In this document: positions 38,431 to 46,427 of the stretch, piece after piece | Layout: every line of letters starts with the position of its first letter | Numbering within the stretch: the first letter of the stretch is position 1 | Source of the DNA: Acidimicrobiia bacterium | GTDB taxonomy: Bacteria; Actinomycetota; Acidimicrobiia; Acidimicrobiales; AC-14 | Direction of reading: 5' to 3' | DNA: 59,304 nt | NCBI GenBank assembly: GCA_023265025.1 | Contig: JAHFUP010000023.1 | Coordinates: forward strand, 1 to 59,304 | Translations under genes and position numbers: made by a program | Notes under the pieces: model-generated | What the model saw: only the letters and a program-made list of their open reading frames with translations | The model's database searches: none | Told to the model about the DNA's origin: nothing

Positions 38431-39521
38431 GCCGAGGCGGCGGTGGCCTCGGTCACCCTCGACAGCCAGCGCTGGGGGTCGCGGATCTCGGCCAGGTCCG
38501 GCAGGTACTCCGACCCCCGCCAGAGCAGCTCGATCCCCTCGCCGCCGGCGGCCTCCAGGGCTTGGAGGAACTTCTCGCCCTCCTGGTACTGCTTCAGCTT
38601 GGCTTCGAGACCGACGAGCTTCTGGATGAAGTGGGCGGCGCCCTTGGCCTGCCGGCGGTCGTGGAGGACGGTGCTGAACCGCTCGGCGCTGGGGACCCTG
38701 TCGGTGGCGGCCCGGTCCATGATGAGGTCCCCGTGGCCCTCGAGCACGCTCATGAGGCCGCCGATCCGCTGGATGACGACCTGCTGCTCGGGGGTGGCCA
38801 GGATGGTGACGATCCCGCCGTCGTCGAGAGGGTTGCGGCCGGCGCGGGCCTCGCCCACGGCCCGCTTCAGCGACTCGATCATGCGCTTGGGGTCGGGGTC
38901 GAAGTTGGCCAGGCTGTCGTCGACCAGGGACAGGAAGTACGGCCGCAGCCAGGGCACGCCGGTGAACTGCATGCGGTGGGTGACCTCATGCAGGGCCAGC
39001 CACAGGCGGAACTCCCGGGGCGGGAAGCCGTAGCGCTTCTCGAGGGCCAGGATGTTGGGGCCCACGTAGTAGACGAGGTCCTGGTCGTCGGGGTTCTCGT
39101 TCTCGATGACCAGCATGTCGTACTGGCCGAGCACCCGGGTCGACATCCAGCCCAGGAGGGCGCCGACCTCGGCGCCGGCGATCTGGCGCCCGAGGGGGGC
39201 GACCTTGGTGGCGCCCATGCGCTCGCCGAGGCGGTCGGTGAGCGGCCGCAGCAGGCGCTGGAACGAGGCCAGGTTGGCGCGGATCCACCCGGCCCGATCG
39301 GTGACCCGGGCGCGGGCCGGGCCGGCGAGGGACCGCAGGCCGGTCTCGGCCTCCACCAGGGCCTCGGCCTCGGCGGTGAACTCCCGGAAGTCCGGTTCGA
39401 GCGACGCGTAGTGGTACGACTCGGCCAGGGGCTCGTGGCCGGCGACCCTGATGGCGACGCGCTCGGCGGTGTCCCAGGCGATCGCGTCGGTCCCGCTGAA
39501 CCGACCTTCCGGGCCGGTCAT
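38427..39521 (-). CDS. DUF2342 zinc-dependent metalloprotease-like protein
   Basis: A 364-residue protein of the actinobacterial DUF2342 family, a zincin-like group once linked by annotation to coenzyme F420. It has the motif LHEVTHRMQF (HExxH) and the downstream conserved segment VLEGHGDLIMDR, which supplies the third zinc ligand. Its substrate is unknown. The ATG overlaps the stop of a 46-residue membrane protein (TGATG), and the stop overlaps tilS. Confidence 0.88.
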   Translation of the reverse strand: MTGPEGRFSGTDAIAWDTAERVAIRVAGHEPLAESYHYASLEPDFREFTAEAEALVEAETGLRSLAGPARARVTDRAGWIRANLASFQRLLRPLTDRLGERMGATKVAPLGRQIAGAEVGALLGWMSTRVLGQYDMLVIENENPDDQDLVYYVGPNILALEKRYGFPPREFRLWLALHEVTHRMQFTGVPWLRPYFLSLVDDSLANFDPDPKRMIESLKRAVGEARAGRNPLDDGGIVTILATPEQQVVIQRIGGLMSVLEGHGDLIMDRAATDRVPSAERFSTVLHDRRQAKGAAHFIQKLVGLEAKLKQYQEGEKFLQALEAAGGEGIELLWRGSEYLPDLAEIRDPQRWLSRVTEATAASA

Positions 39522-39661
39522 CAGGTCTTCGGGTACTTGGCGGCCACGACCTTGAAGACGTACTGGAGGATCACCGCGGCCACCCCGAGCACCGAGAGCA
39601 CCAGGATGATGGGCGCGATCCAGTAGGCCCACGGCTTTGCCGTGGCAAGAAGGAGATCCAT
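39521..39661 (-). CDS. 46-residue single-helix membrane protein
   Basis: This short gene encodes a 46-residue protein with one membrane helix (APIILVLSVLGVAAVILQYV) and a basic C-terminus (FKVVAAKYPKT). Its TGA shares one base with the DUF2342 ATG, and AAGGAG-like bases appear only in its own start region. The tight coupling to DUF2342 suggests that the two work together, possibly as a membrane anchor. Confidence 0.65.
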   Translation of the reverse strand: MDLLLATAKPWAYWIAPIILVLSVLGVAAVILQYVFKVVAAKYPKT

Positions 39662-39725
39662 GCCGGCGACTGTACTGGGCGGCGCGACCCTGCCCGCTGC
39701 AGCCGGCCGGCGGCCGGGCTCAGCT

Positions 39726-39968
39726 CTAGGGCGTGAGGCAGTCGCCCAGGAAGGAGGACGTGCCCAGGAGGATGGAGCGCAGCTGCCGCCCGGTGAGGTG
39801 GCCTTCGCGGTACTCGTGGAGGGCCTCAGTGATGATCGACTGGGCGGCCACGAAGCACAGCACCGGGTCGGTGGTGTCGGTGCCGTTGGCGTGGGCCGCG
39901 GACGTGAACGGCCCGACTCCCATCACCAGGCCGGCAGCCAGCACGAGCCCTGCGATCTTCTTGCGCAT
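39726..39968 (-). CDS. Small secreted protein
   Basis: An 80-residue precursor with a Sec signal peptide (RKKIAGLVLAAGLVMGVG, cleavage near AHA-NG). The mature part of about 52 residues has two cysteines (VLCF and GDCLTP), which could form a disulfide, and a helical middle. No family is recognised. An ATG at 39986 would add six residues (MKVGNL); I chose the one at 39968 because the signal peptide then has normal length. Confidence 0.65.
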   Translation of the reverse strand: MRKKIAGLVLAAGLVMGVGPFTSAAHANGTDTTDPVLCFVAAQSIITEALHEYREGHLTGRQLRSILLGTSSFLGDCLTP

Positions 39969-40050
39969 TAAGTTCCCCACTTTCATCCGATGGATGTGGG
40001 CACCATACCCAAGACCCGCCGATCGCAGATGGGAGCCACCGCCGGAGGCC

Positions 40051-40089
40051 CGACGAGGCCGTCGGGCGCAGCCCGGCGTGGCCTCGTCG
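40051..40089 (-). terminator. Stem-loop downstream of the zinc-binding small protein
   Basis: CGACGAGGCC (40051-40060) pairs perfectly with GGCCTCGTCG (40080-40089). The loop contains a second GC stem (CGGGC/GCCCG). It lies about 60 bases beyond the stop of the gene at 40147 and has no U tract. Confidence 0.5.
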
Positions 40090-40146
40090 GAAAGAGGGTC
40101 AGCCGCCCGCAGGGCGACCAAGCCGTTGAGGTCGGCCGAAGGCCGA

Positions 40147-40335
40147 CTATGCGATCTTCTTGCCCCGCACCCGGGGAACGACCATCGGCGCGTGCTGCGA
40201 ACAGAACTGGCCGTCGTTGTAGATGGACAGGATGGTGGCGCACCCGGTCTGGCGGCATTGCCGCCCCGCCTTGTACGCCTTCGAGGGCCGGTCGTTCCCG
40301 CTAATCGGGTGGCCGGCGACAGATCCTTCGGACAT
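40147..40335 (-). CDS. Small Cys/His zinc-binding protein
   Basis: A 62-residue basic protein. The sequence CRQTGCATILSIYNDGQFCSQH places three Cys and one His as a likely zinc ribbon, followed by a basic tail (VVPRVRGKKIA). It could bind nucleic acid, but no known family is clear. It lies just after the anti-sigma gene on the same strand and may belong to its regulon. Confidence 0.6.
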   Translation of the reverse strand: MSEGSVAGHPISGNDRPSKAYKAGRQCRQTGCATILSIYNDGQFCSQHAPMVVPRVRGKKIA

Positions 40336-40363
40336 GGCTAGGACAACCTGCGGGGGGGTACCG

Positions 40364-40606
40364 CTATTCCGCGCTGCCCTCGCATTCCTGGAGCGCCTTG
40401 GCCACCCGCTCGATGAGGCTCTCCGGGACGTGGTCACGGCACTTCTGGCGGACGACGATCCGGAGCTCGGCCTCGAAGTCGTAGGCCTCGAAGCACGGTG
40501 GGCAATCGTCGAGGTGGTGCTGGATCAGAACCCGTCGTTCGTCGGTGAGCTCCCCGTCGAGGTAGTGGTACAGCAACTCCACCGCCTCTACGCAATGCTC
40601 ATCCAT
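40364..40606 (-). CDS. rsrA: Zinc-containing anti-sigma factor (RsrA-like)
   Basis: An 80-residue ZAS-domain protein that binds and silences the adjacent sigma factor until disulfide stress releases zinc. The core motif HHLDDCPPC (H-x3-C-x2-C) is present, together with an N-terminal Cys ([18 protein letters not shown]). The start overlaps the sigma gene by 8 bases, so the two are made together. The assignment is secure; the symbol follows the SigR/RsrA pair. Confidence 0.9.
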   Translation of the reverse strand: MDEHCVEAVELLYHYLDGELTDERRVLIQHHLDDCPPCFEAYDFEAELRIVVRQKCRDHVPESLIERVAKALQECEGSAE

Positions 40607-41180
40607 GGGTCCCCTCACGCTCGGATACAAGTCCACGCTGACGTCCGAATTCGTATAACCGCTTCTGGAGCGCCCTTCTTCCACGATGGAGGCGACTCAT
40701 GACAGTTCCGATGGGCACGTCGAGGATTTCTGCGATCTCCTTGTAGGAAAATCCTTCCACGTCGCCCAGCAACACCGCCATCCGGAACTGCTCGGGCAGC
40801 GCCTCGATGGCCTCCTTCACCTCGGTCTCGGTGAAGCGGTCGAGCACCTCGTCCTCCGCGCTGCGGCCGGCGGCCGCGCCCTCCAGGCCGCCCAGGCGCC
40901 GGTAGAGGTAGAAGTTCTCGAGGTCGTCGATGTCCGACTCCTCCGGGCGGCGCTTCTTGGCCCGGTAGGTGTTGATGTAGGTGTTCGTCAGGATCCGGTA
41001 CAGCCAGGCCTTGAGGTTCGTCCCCTCGGTGAAGCTGTTGAACGCCCGGTAGGCCTTCAGGTACGTCTCCTGGACGAGATCCTCGGCGTCGGCGGGGTTG
41101 CGGGTCATGCGCAGGGCGGCCGTGTAGAGCGACGGCATGTGCTCCATCGCCAGATCTGTGAACTTTGCCTGGTCGGCCAC
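40599..41180 (-). CDS. sigH: ECF sigma factor of the SigR/SigH type
   Basis: The 193-residue protein has region 2 ([20 protein letters not shown]) and region 4 ([20 protein letters not shown]) of the ECF12 group, which controls thiol-oxidative stress genes. It is coupled to the anti-sigma gene. The GTG start has no clear ribosome-binding site. I looked for the autoregulatory GGAAT/GTT promoter upstream and found no good match. Confidence 0.93.
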   Translation of the reverse strand: MADQAKFTDLAMEHMPSLYTAALRMTRNPADAEDLVQETYLKAYRAFNSFTEGTNLKAWLYRILTNTYINTYRAKKRRPEESDIDDLENFYLYRRLGGLEGAAAGRSAEDEVLDRFTETEVKEAIEALPEQFRMAVLLGDVEGFSYKEIAEILDVPIGTVMSRLHRGRRALQKRLYEFGRQRGLVSEREGTHG

Positions 41181-41240
41181 CGCCGGTCACGCTACCCGCT
41201 TCCAGGTTGGCCACTCCGGCGGGCGGGGTAGGTAGGTGGC

Positions 41241-41552
41241 ATGAACAAACAAGGAAACCGTCAGCCCGGTGTCGCCGGCGACACCGACCACGAGCAGCAC
41301 CGCGCCGGCCCCGGTGAAGGCGTCCGTGCGCCGTACCTAGCCGACGGAGGCGAGTTTGCCGAGATGTCGGTGTTCGACGGTGCCGGTAACGAGAGTGTCG
41401 TGCGCCTCACCACCGACGCCGAGGGCAACACCGCCCAAGGCACCGGCCCCAGCTCGGAAGCCGCCGGCGCCGACGCGGAGTCGCTGCTGAAGAAGGCCCG
41501 CCGCGCCGTCGGCGACGCCTTCGGCCCTGTGCACAAGTCACAACACCCGTAG
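41241..41552 (+). CDS. Hypothetical small acidic protein
   Basis: A 103-residue frame divergent from the sigma gene. GGTAGGTAGG lies just before the ATG. The middle reads MSVFDGAGNESVVRLTTDAEG and the C-terminus is a charged helix (ESLLKKARRAVGDAFG). No family is recognised and there is no signal or membrane segment. The codon pattern is like its neighbours, so it is probably real. Confidence 0.55.
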   Translation: MNKQGNRQPGVAGDTDHEQHRAGPGEGVRAPYLADGGEFAEMSVFDGAGNESVVRLTTDAEGNTAQGTGPSSEAAGADAESLLKKARRAVGDAFGPVHKSQHP

Positions 41553-41626
41553 CGTTCCCGGCTCCGGCGCCCATCGGTGGGGGCGCCGGCGCCGTGCTGT
41601 CGCACCCCCCTGCGATCATCGTCAGG

Positions 41627-42438
41627 GTGAGCGGGCGTGCGGGGCCGTGGTTGGCCCGCAACGGTGGCAGCCTCGTGCTGGTCCTGCTGGGTGGGACCCT
41701 CCTGGTGGCGTCGCTGTTCCAGGGTGGCGGGAACGAGGCCTACGGCGTCGGCCTGCTCATCTTCGGGAGCGGCCTGGTCACCGTCGGCGTGGTGCTGCCG
41801 CGCCTGCGCAACGCCGAGGTGGGCCCGGCCACCGGTTTCAAGCTGACCTTGGACGAACAGCGCGCCCTGTCGACCGGGCTGGCCGAGTCTGGGCTGGCCG
41901 AGTCTGGGCTGGCCGAGTCTGGGCTGGCCGAGTCTGGGGACGCAACGTACGTGGAGGTCGACCAGGTGGTGGCGGCCACCCGGGTGGTGCTCGCCTCGGA
42001 GACCTTGGGCCGCCTCCTGGCGCCGGAGGCCGGACCCCTCGCCGGCGCCTGGTTCCACCTCTACCTGTTCGACGAGCAACGCGAGTCGCTGCTGCCGGCG
42101 TTCGAGGGGCGGCCCAGTCCCAGCCAGGGTTGGAAGCCGGGGCTGGGCGCGGTGGGCAGGCCTGGCTGTCGGGGGAGTACGTGCTGGTCCGGGGCGAGGA
42201 GGTCTCCGACGACACCTACGGCCTCACGCCGGCGCAGCAGCATCGGGCCCGGAACCTGGCGGTGGTGGCGGCCATGCCGGTGACCAACGTCCGCGGTCAC
42301 GTGATGGCGGTGCTGTCGGGCTCGTCGACGGACGCCGACAGTGCCCTGGCGACACCGGAGGGCTTCGACACCCACTTGCTGGCGGCCCAGGAGGTGGCCC
42401 GGGTGCTCGTCGACCTGCTGCAGTGGTTCTCTGACTGA
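41627..42438 (+). pseudogene. Membrane-anchored GAF-like protein gene with a frameshift
   Basis: The GTG at 41627 opens a frame with two N-terminal membrane helices (LVLVLLGGTLLVASLFQGG; LLIFGSGLVTVGVVLP). A linker of four GLAES repeats follows, then a GAF-like domain. Near 42155 the frame breaks: GLGAVG is followed by nonsense, while QAWLSGEYVLVRGEEVSDD continues in the next frame to a stop at 42438. One missing C in GTGGGCAGG would restore it. The gene is either a recent pseudogene or carries a base-calling error. Confidence 0.6.
41876..41935 (+). repeat. Four perfect 15-bp tandem repeats
   Basis: The unit GGGCTGGCCGAGTCT occurs four times without change (41876, 41891, 41906, 41921) and encodes Gly-Leu-Ala-Glu-Ser. 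Perfect identity suggests recent slippage expansion. The unit length keeps the frame. Confidence 0.95.
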
Positions 42439-42468
42439 TACTCGGTATGTCAAAAGGGAAGGAAAACC

Positions 42469-42663
42469 ATGGGACGAGTACCGAGGGGCCGCGGTGCCGG
42501 CTTCGAGTTCGGTCATATGACGATGACCCCTGTGTCCTCCGAGGACCTCGTCCGGGTGGTCAGCCGGGCCCTGTCCGAGCGCACCCGGCGCATCCATCTG
42601 ACCACCGGGCAGCGGCGGGCCATCCTGTCGGCGCCGCGGCGCCCGGGGGCGGCCCAAGCCTGA
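42469..42663 (+). CDS. Small basic protein of unknown function
   Basis: A 64-residue frame preceded by an AAGGGAAGGA ribosome-binding site. The N-terminus is Gly/Arg-rich, then SSEDLVRVVSRALSERTRRI forms a likely amphipathic helix. No family is recognised. A frame starting at 42447 overlaps it but looks like a shadow. It lies between the GAF-like gene and convergent parB. Confidence 0.45.
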   Translation: MGRVPRGRGAGFEFGHMTMTPVSSEDLVRVVSRALSERTRRIHLTTGQRRAILSAPRRPGAAQA

Positions 42664-42716
42664 CCCTGGGGCGCGGAGTCACGGAGAGTCCTTACTATCC
42701 CACTCTAAGTGATGAC

Positions 42717-43643
42717 CTAGTCGGACTGCTCCTGGGGGGCGGTCCGGGCGGTCATGGCCCGGTAGATGCGCTCCAGGTCCTCGAGGGTGGCGAACTCGAT
42801 GGTCACCTTCCCCTTGGCCCCTTTGGATCCGCCCATGCTGATGGCCACCCGGGTGTCGAGGTGGGTGGACAGCAGCTCCTCCAACTCCAGGAGCCCCGGT
42901 GGGCGCAGGCCGCGGCTGGCCGCGCCGGCGCCGGCGGTCCCCCTTGACCCCCCGCTGGTGGCGGCCTGGGCGGTGTTGTGCTGGCGGGCCGCTTCCTCCA
43001 CCGCCCGCACCGACATCCCGTCGGTGACGATCCGCTGGGCCAGCGCCTCCTGGTAGGCCCGGTCCGGGGTGGTGAGCAGGGCCCGGGCGTGGCCGGCGGT
43101 GAGCCGGGCCTCGGCGACCATCCGCTGGACGGTGGGGGGCAGCTGGAACAGGCGCAGGGTGTTCGAGATGGCGGCGCGGCTCTTGCCGACGCGCGACGCC
43201 AGCTCGTCGTGGGTGAGGTGGAAGTCCTCCAGCAGCTGCTGGTAGGCGGCGGCCTCGTCGAGGGGGTTCAGATCCTCGCGCTGGACGTTCTCCACCAGCG
43301 CCTGCTCAAGGGACAGGGTGTCGTCGACCGTGCGCACGATGGCCGGGATCAGTGAGAGGCCGGCCCGCTTGGCCGCCCGCCAGCGGCGCTCGCCGGCGAT
43401 GAGCTCGTAGTTCCCACTGCCGGTGGCCCGGACGAGCACGGGCTGGAGGACGCCGAGCTCGCGGACCGATGCGGTGAGGGCGGCGAGGGACTCCTCGTCG
43501 AACTGGGTCCGGGGCTGGCGCTGATTCGGGGTGATGGCGCCGACTGGCAGGTCCTGAAACGTCGGTTCGTCCTCACCGTTGACGCTGCGGGGCGGAATCA
43601 GTGCCCCGAGCCCCCTACCAAGCCCGCCTTGGCGCGCCACCAC
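42717..43643 (-). CDS. parB: Chromosome partitioning protein ParB
   Basis: ParB is a CTP-dependent clamp that loads at parS and organises the origin. The 308-residue protein has the N-terminal RQGGLGRGLGALIP, the CTP-binding GERRWRAAKRAG and ENVQREDLNPLDEAAAY motifs, a helix-turn-helix (SRVGKSRAAISNTLRLFQLP) and a C-terminal dimer helix. It overlaps parA by 29 bases. A parS-like site lies at 44824-44839. Confidence 0.97.
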   Translation of the reverse strand: MVARQGGLGRGLGALIPPRSVNGEDEPTFQDLPVGAITPNQRQPRTQFDEESLAALTASVRELGVLQPVLVRATGSGNYELIAGERRWRAAKRAGLSLIPAIVRTVDDTLSLEQALVENVQREDLNPLDEAAAYQQLLEDFHLTHDELASRVGKSRAAISNTLRLFQLPPTVQRMVAEARLTAGHARALLTTPDRAYQEALAQRIVTDGMSVRAVEEAARQHNTAQAATSGGSRGTAGAGAASRGLRPPGLLELEELLSTHLDTRVAISMGGSKGAKGKVTIEFATLEDLERIYRAMTARTAPQEQSD

Positions 43644-44784
43644 TCACCTCCTTGGCCAGTTCCCGATAGGCGATAGCGCCCCGGGAGGTCGAATCGAACA
43701 CGATGATCGGCTGCCCGAACGACGGCGCCTCGGACAGCCGGACGGTACGAGGCACGATGTTGCGGCACACCTTGGGCCCGAAGTGCTCCCGCACCTCCTT
43801 GGTGACCTGGTCAGACAGCTTGGTCCGGGCGTCGTACATGGTCAGGATGATCGCTCCGAGGTCCAGAGTGGGATTGAGGTTGCGCTTGACCAGCTCGACG
43901 TTGCGCAGGAGCTGCCCGAGGCCCTCCAGCGCGTAGTACTCGCACTGGATCGGCACCACCACCTCGCTGGCCGCGGCCAAGCCGTTCACCGTCAACAGGC
44001 CGAGTGACGGCGGGCAGTCGATCATGGTGAAGTCGTAGTCGTCGCCCACGCGCTCCAGGGCCCGCCGCAGGCGGAGCTCGCGGCTGAACGCCGGCACGAG
44101 CTCGATCTCGGCGCCGGCCAGGTCGATCGTCGCCGGCGCCAGGAAGAGATTGCGCACCGCGGTCGGCTCGATGCAGTCCTCGAGGTTGAGATCGTTCAAG
44201 AGGACGTCGTAGATCGACGACTGCAGGTTGCGGGCGTTGATGCCGAGGCCGGTGGTGGCGTTGCCCTGGGGATCGAGGTCGACGACGAGCACCCGGTAGC
44301 CCAGCTCAGCCAGGGCGGCGCCCAGGTTGACCGCGGTGGTCGTCTTGCCGACGCCGCCCTTCTGGTTGGCGATGGCCATGATGCGAGGAAGGGGGCGCAC
44401 GACGGCGGCGCCGGGACGGTTCGGCACCGGGGGAGCGGTCGGGGCCGGTGCCTCCGCCGCTTCATGCCGCGGCTCGGCAATGGACGCTCCGGGCGAGTCG
44501 AGGTGGTCGGGAGTCAGGATCCCGGGAGCGATGTCGACCTCGACCTGAATGGCCTGCCCGGCGTCGGCGAGGGGGGACGAGCCGGTGTCCTCGGCGCGCT
44601 CGGCCGGCTCCACCGGGAGCGGGTCGGTAGCGCCGTGGTCATCCTGCTCCGCGGGTGGCCCACCCTGCTCGTCTTGGAGCGGAGGCGTTTCGAACCCCTC
44701 GTCGTCGGGTTCGAGTTGGCGGAGGATCGACCCGCCGTAGCTGCTGTAGCTACCGAAGCCGGCGCCGCCTCCGTCCTGGTCCAT
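43615..44784 (-). CDS. parA: Chromosome partitioning ATPase ParA (Soj)
   Basis: ParA is a Walker-type ATPase that moves ParB-parS complexes. The core from about residue 133 has the deviant Walker A NQKGGVGKTTTAVNLG, the A' motif (VVDLDPQGNATTGLG) and TMIDCPPSLGLLTVN. The first 130 residues are an acidic, Pro-rich extension not found in the short Soj proteins, which could recruit a partner such as a polar anchor. The start is chosen as the first ATG; a later start would remove only disordered sequence. Confidence 0.96.
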   Translation of the reverse strand: MDQDGGGAGFGSYSSYGGSILRQLEPDDEGFETPPLQDEQGGPPAEQDDHGATDPLPVEPAERAEDTGSSPLADAGQAIQVEVDIAPGILTPDHLDSPGASIAEPRHEAAEAPAPTAPPVPNRPGAAVVRPLPRIMAIANQKGGVGKTTTAVNLGAALAELGYRVLVVDLDPQGNATTGLGINARNLQSSIYDVLLNDLNLEDCIEPTAVRNLFLAPATIDLAGAEIELVPAFSRELRLRRALERVGDDYDFTMIDCPPSLGLLTVNGLAAASEVVVPIQCEYYALEGLGQLLRNVELVKRNLNPTLDLGAIILTMYDARTKLSDQVTKEVREHFGPKVCRNIVPRTVRLSEAPSFGQPIIVFDSTSRGAIAYRELAKEVSGGAPRRAW

Positions 44785-44823
44785 CCCGGCATTCTGGCAC
44801 GTCGCACCTCAGGGTCAAGCTCT

Positions 44824-44839
44824 TGTTTCACGTGGAACA
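44824..44839. other. parS: parS-like centromere site
   Basis: TGTTTCACGTGGAACA matches the universal parS palindrome TGTTTCACGTGAAACA in 15 of 16 bases. It lies between rsmG and parA, close to the predicted origin. Confidence 0.9.
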
Positions 44840-44890
44840 TTCGGTTGAGGGTTGTGCACAGGCCGGGACGGTCAGGCCCGCGGCCACGGG

Positions 44891-45538
44891 TCAGAACAGC
44901 GGCCGTTTCGTCGGCACGCCGACGCGACGCGGGAAGCGGCCTGGGCACGGCGACTCCTGGACCAGGACCTGGTACGCCCATCCCCCGCCCGAGGTCGCCG
45001 GCGCCGGCGCCGGCGCCGGCACCAAACCCAGTTGGGCCAGATCCCCCGCCGGCCAACGCCCCGGATCGCCCCCTGGGGGCTCGCTGACCACCGCGTACCC
45101 CCCGACCCGGAGCAGGGGCGCCGCACATTCGGCCGCCGCCGCCGGCGGCCCGAAGCCGCGGGCGACGACCAGGTCGAGACGACCGCGGTACCCGACGGAC
45201 CGGCCCACCACCTCGGCCCGCTCCTCGACGACCGTCACGCACTCCCCAAGGCGCAGCTCGGCCACCGCCGACCGCAGGAATGCCGCCCGCCGGACCATCG
45301 ACTCCACCAGAATCCAGTGGCACGAGGGAAACGTCATGGCCAGCACCAGGCCCGGCACACCGCCGCCACTGCCCAGGTCGCCGGCGACGCCCGGCCCGCC
45401 GGCGCCGAACAGTTCCCGAACCACCGCAGCGAAGCCGCCGGCGTGGTCGAGCTGGCCGGCCACCGGACCCGGGCCGAGGAAGCCCAACCGCCGGGCCTCC
45501 TCCAGCACGTGCCGGAGCCCGTCCAGCGGCTCGCTCAG
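44891..45538 (-). CDS. rsmG: 16S rRNA (guanine-527-N7) methyltransferase
   Basis: It methylates G527 of 16S rRNA; its loss gives low-level streptomycin resistance. The SAM-binding motif is GVAGDLGSGGGVPGLVLA, preceded by LGFLGPGPVAGQLDHA. The natural start is uncertain. A GTG at 45508 gives 205 residues. The in-frame CTG at 45538 forms a CTGA overlap with the jag stop, gives 215 residues and adds SEPLDGLRHVLEE, which fits family N-termini. I prefer the CTG because the same arrangement recurs at folB and rnpA. Confidence 0.9.
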   Translation of the reverse strand: MSEPLDGLRHVLEEARRLGFLGPGPVAGQLDHAGGFAAVVRELFGAGGPGVAGDLGSGGGVPGLVLAMTFPSCHWILVESMVRRAAFLRSAVAELRLGECVTVVEERAEVVGRSVGYRGRLDLVVARGFGPPAAAAECAAPLLRVGGYAVVSEPPGGDPGRWPAGDLAQLGLVPAPAPAPATSGGGWAYQVLVQESPCPGRFPRRVGVPTKRPLF

Positions 45539-46425
45539 CCCGCGTCGGGCTGGATGACGACCCGCCGGCGGGGCTCCTCGCCCTCCGAGGATGTCGACAC
45601 GCCGGCGATGGTGTTGACCGTGTCGTGCACCACCTTGCGGTCGGCGGGCGGCATCGGCTCCAGCACCCGGACCACGCCCGAGGCCACGACCTGGGCGGCC
45701 ACGTCACGGGTGAAGCGCTCGAGCGCCTCCCGCCGGTCCTTCCGGTAGCCGGCGACGTCGACCACGATGCGGGGCTGGCCGTCGGCCACCCGGCGCTGGG
45801 CCACCGTCCGGGTCAGCTCCTGTATGGCAGCCAGCGTGGCCCCACGGGGGCCGATCAGCATGCCGACGTCACTGCCTTCCACCGCCAGCTCGATGGTGTC
45901 GCCGTCGTCAACCAACGAGCGGCTGACCGTCCCGGACACACCGAACGCCGAGATGAGGCCGCGCAGGAACTCCTCGCCCACCTCGCCGGCATCCCCCGCC
46001 GGATCCTGTGCGTCGTACATGGCTTCTCCCTTGTCGGTCGCCGGCTTCGGACGTCTCTCTGCACGCGGTTCGGACGATCGCCCGCCACCATTCCCCCGCC
46101 GGCCGCCGCCCCCATTGGGGCCGCCGGCCCGGGCCCCGGGCTCAGCCGCGTCGGTCGTCACCGCCGCCGCCCCAGCCGGCGCCGGCCCGTCCTCGGCACG
46201 GTCCTTGCGACCCCGCCGGCGTGACCCCCGCTCGATCTTGGGTCGCACCGCGGTCGGCGCCACCCGGGCCCGCACGCGAGCCTCGGAGCGCAGGCGCCCG
46301 AAGAGGCCCGCCTTGGGCTCCTCCAGCACCTCGAACTCCGCCTCGCTCTCGTCAACGCCGAGCTGGTCGAGCGCCTCGTCCTTGGCCTCCTCGACGGTCT
46401 TGGCCGTCACTTCGACCCATTCCAC
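45535..46425 (-). CDS. jag: RNA-binding protein Jag/KhpB
   Basis: The 296-residue protein has a Jag-N domain at the start (EWVEVTAKTVEEAKDEALDQ, then GLFGRLRSEARVRARV). A long Gly/Arg/Pro-rich linker of about 80 residues leads to a KH domain (GMLIGPRGATLAAIQELTRT) and an R3H domain. These proteins bind RNA and influence cell elongation and division. The GTG at 46425 follows the yidC stop by two bases. The linker is longer than usual and probably disordered. Confidence 0.95.
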   Translation of the reverse strand: MEWVEVTAKTVEEAKDEALDQLGVDESEAEFEVLEEPKAGLFGRLRSEARVRARVAPTAVRPKIERGSRRRGRKDRAEDGPAPAGAAAVTTDAAEPGARAGGPNGGGGRRGNGGGRSSEPRAERRPKPATDKGEAMYDAQDPAGDAGEVGEEFLRGLISAFGVSGTVSRSLVDDGDTIELAVEGSDVGMLIGPRGATLAAIQELTRTVAQRRVADGQPRIVVDVAGYRKDRREALERFTRDVAAQVVASGVVRVLEPMPPADRKVVHDTVNTIAGVSTSSEGEEPRRRVVIQPDAG

Positions 46426-46427
46426 GC

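Noticed and set aside
41181-41240. Autoregulatory SigR promoter ahead of the sigma gene
   Set aside because: The best match is GGAAG with a GTG that coincides with the start codon. The spacing and the -10 element are not convincing.
41876-41935. CRISPR-like repeat
   Set aside because: The 15-bp units are directly tandem without spacers and lie in a coding frame.
42447-42947. Plus-strand frame across the small-protein gene and parB
   Set aside because: It runs antisense to parB, and the frame at 42469 has the better ribosome-binding site and composition.
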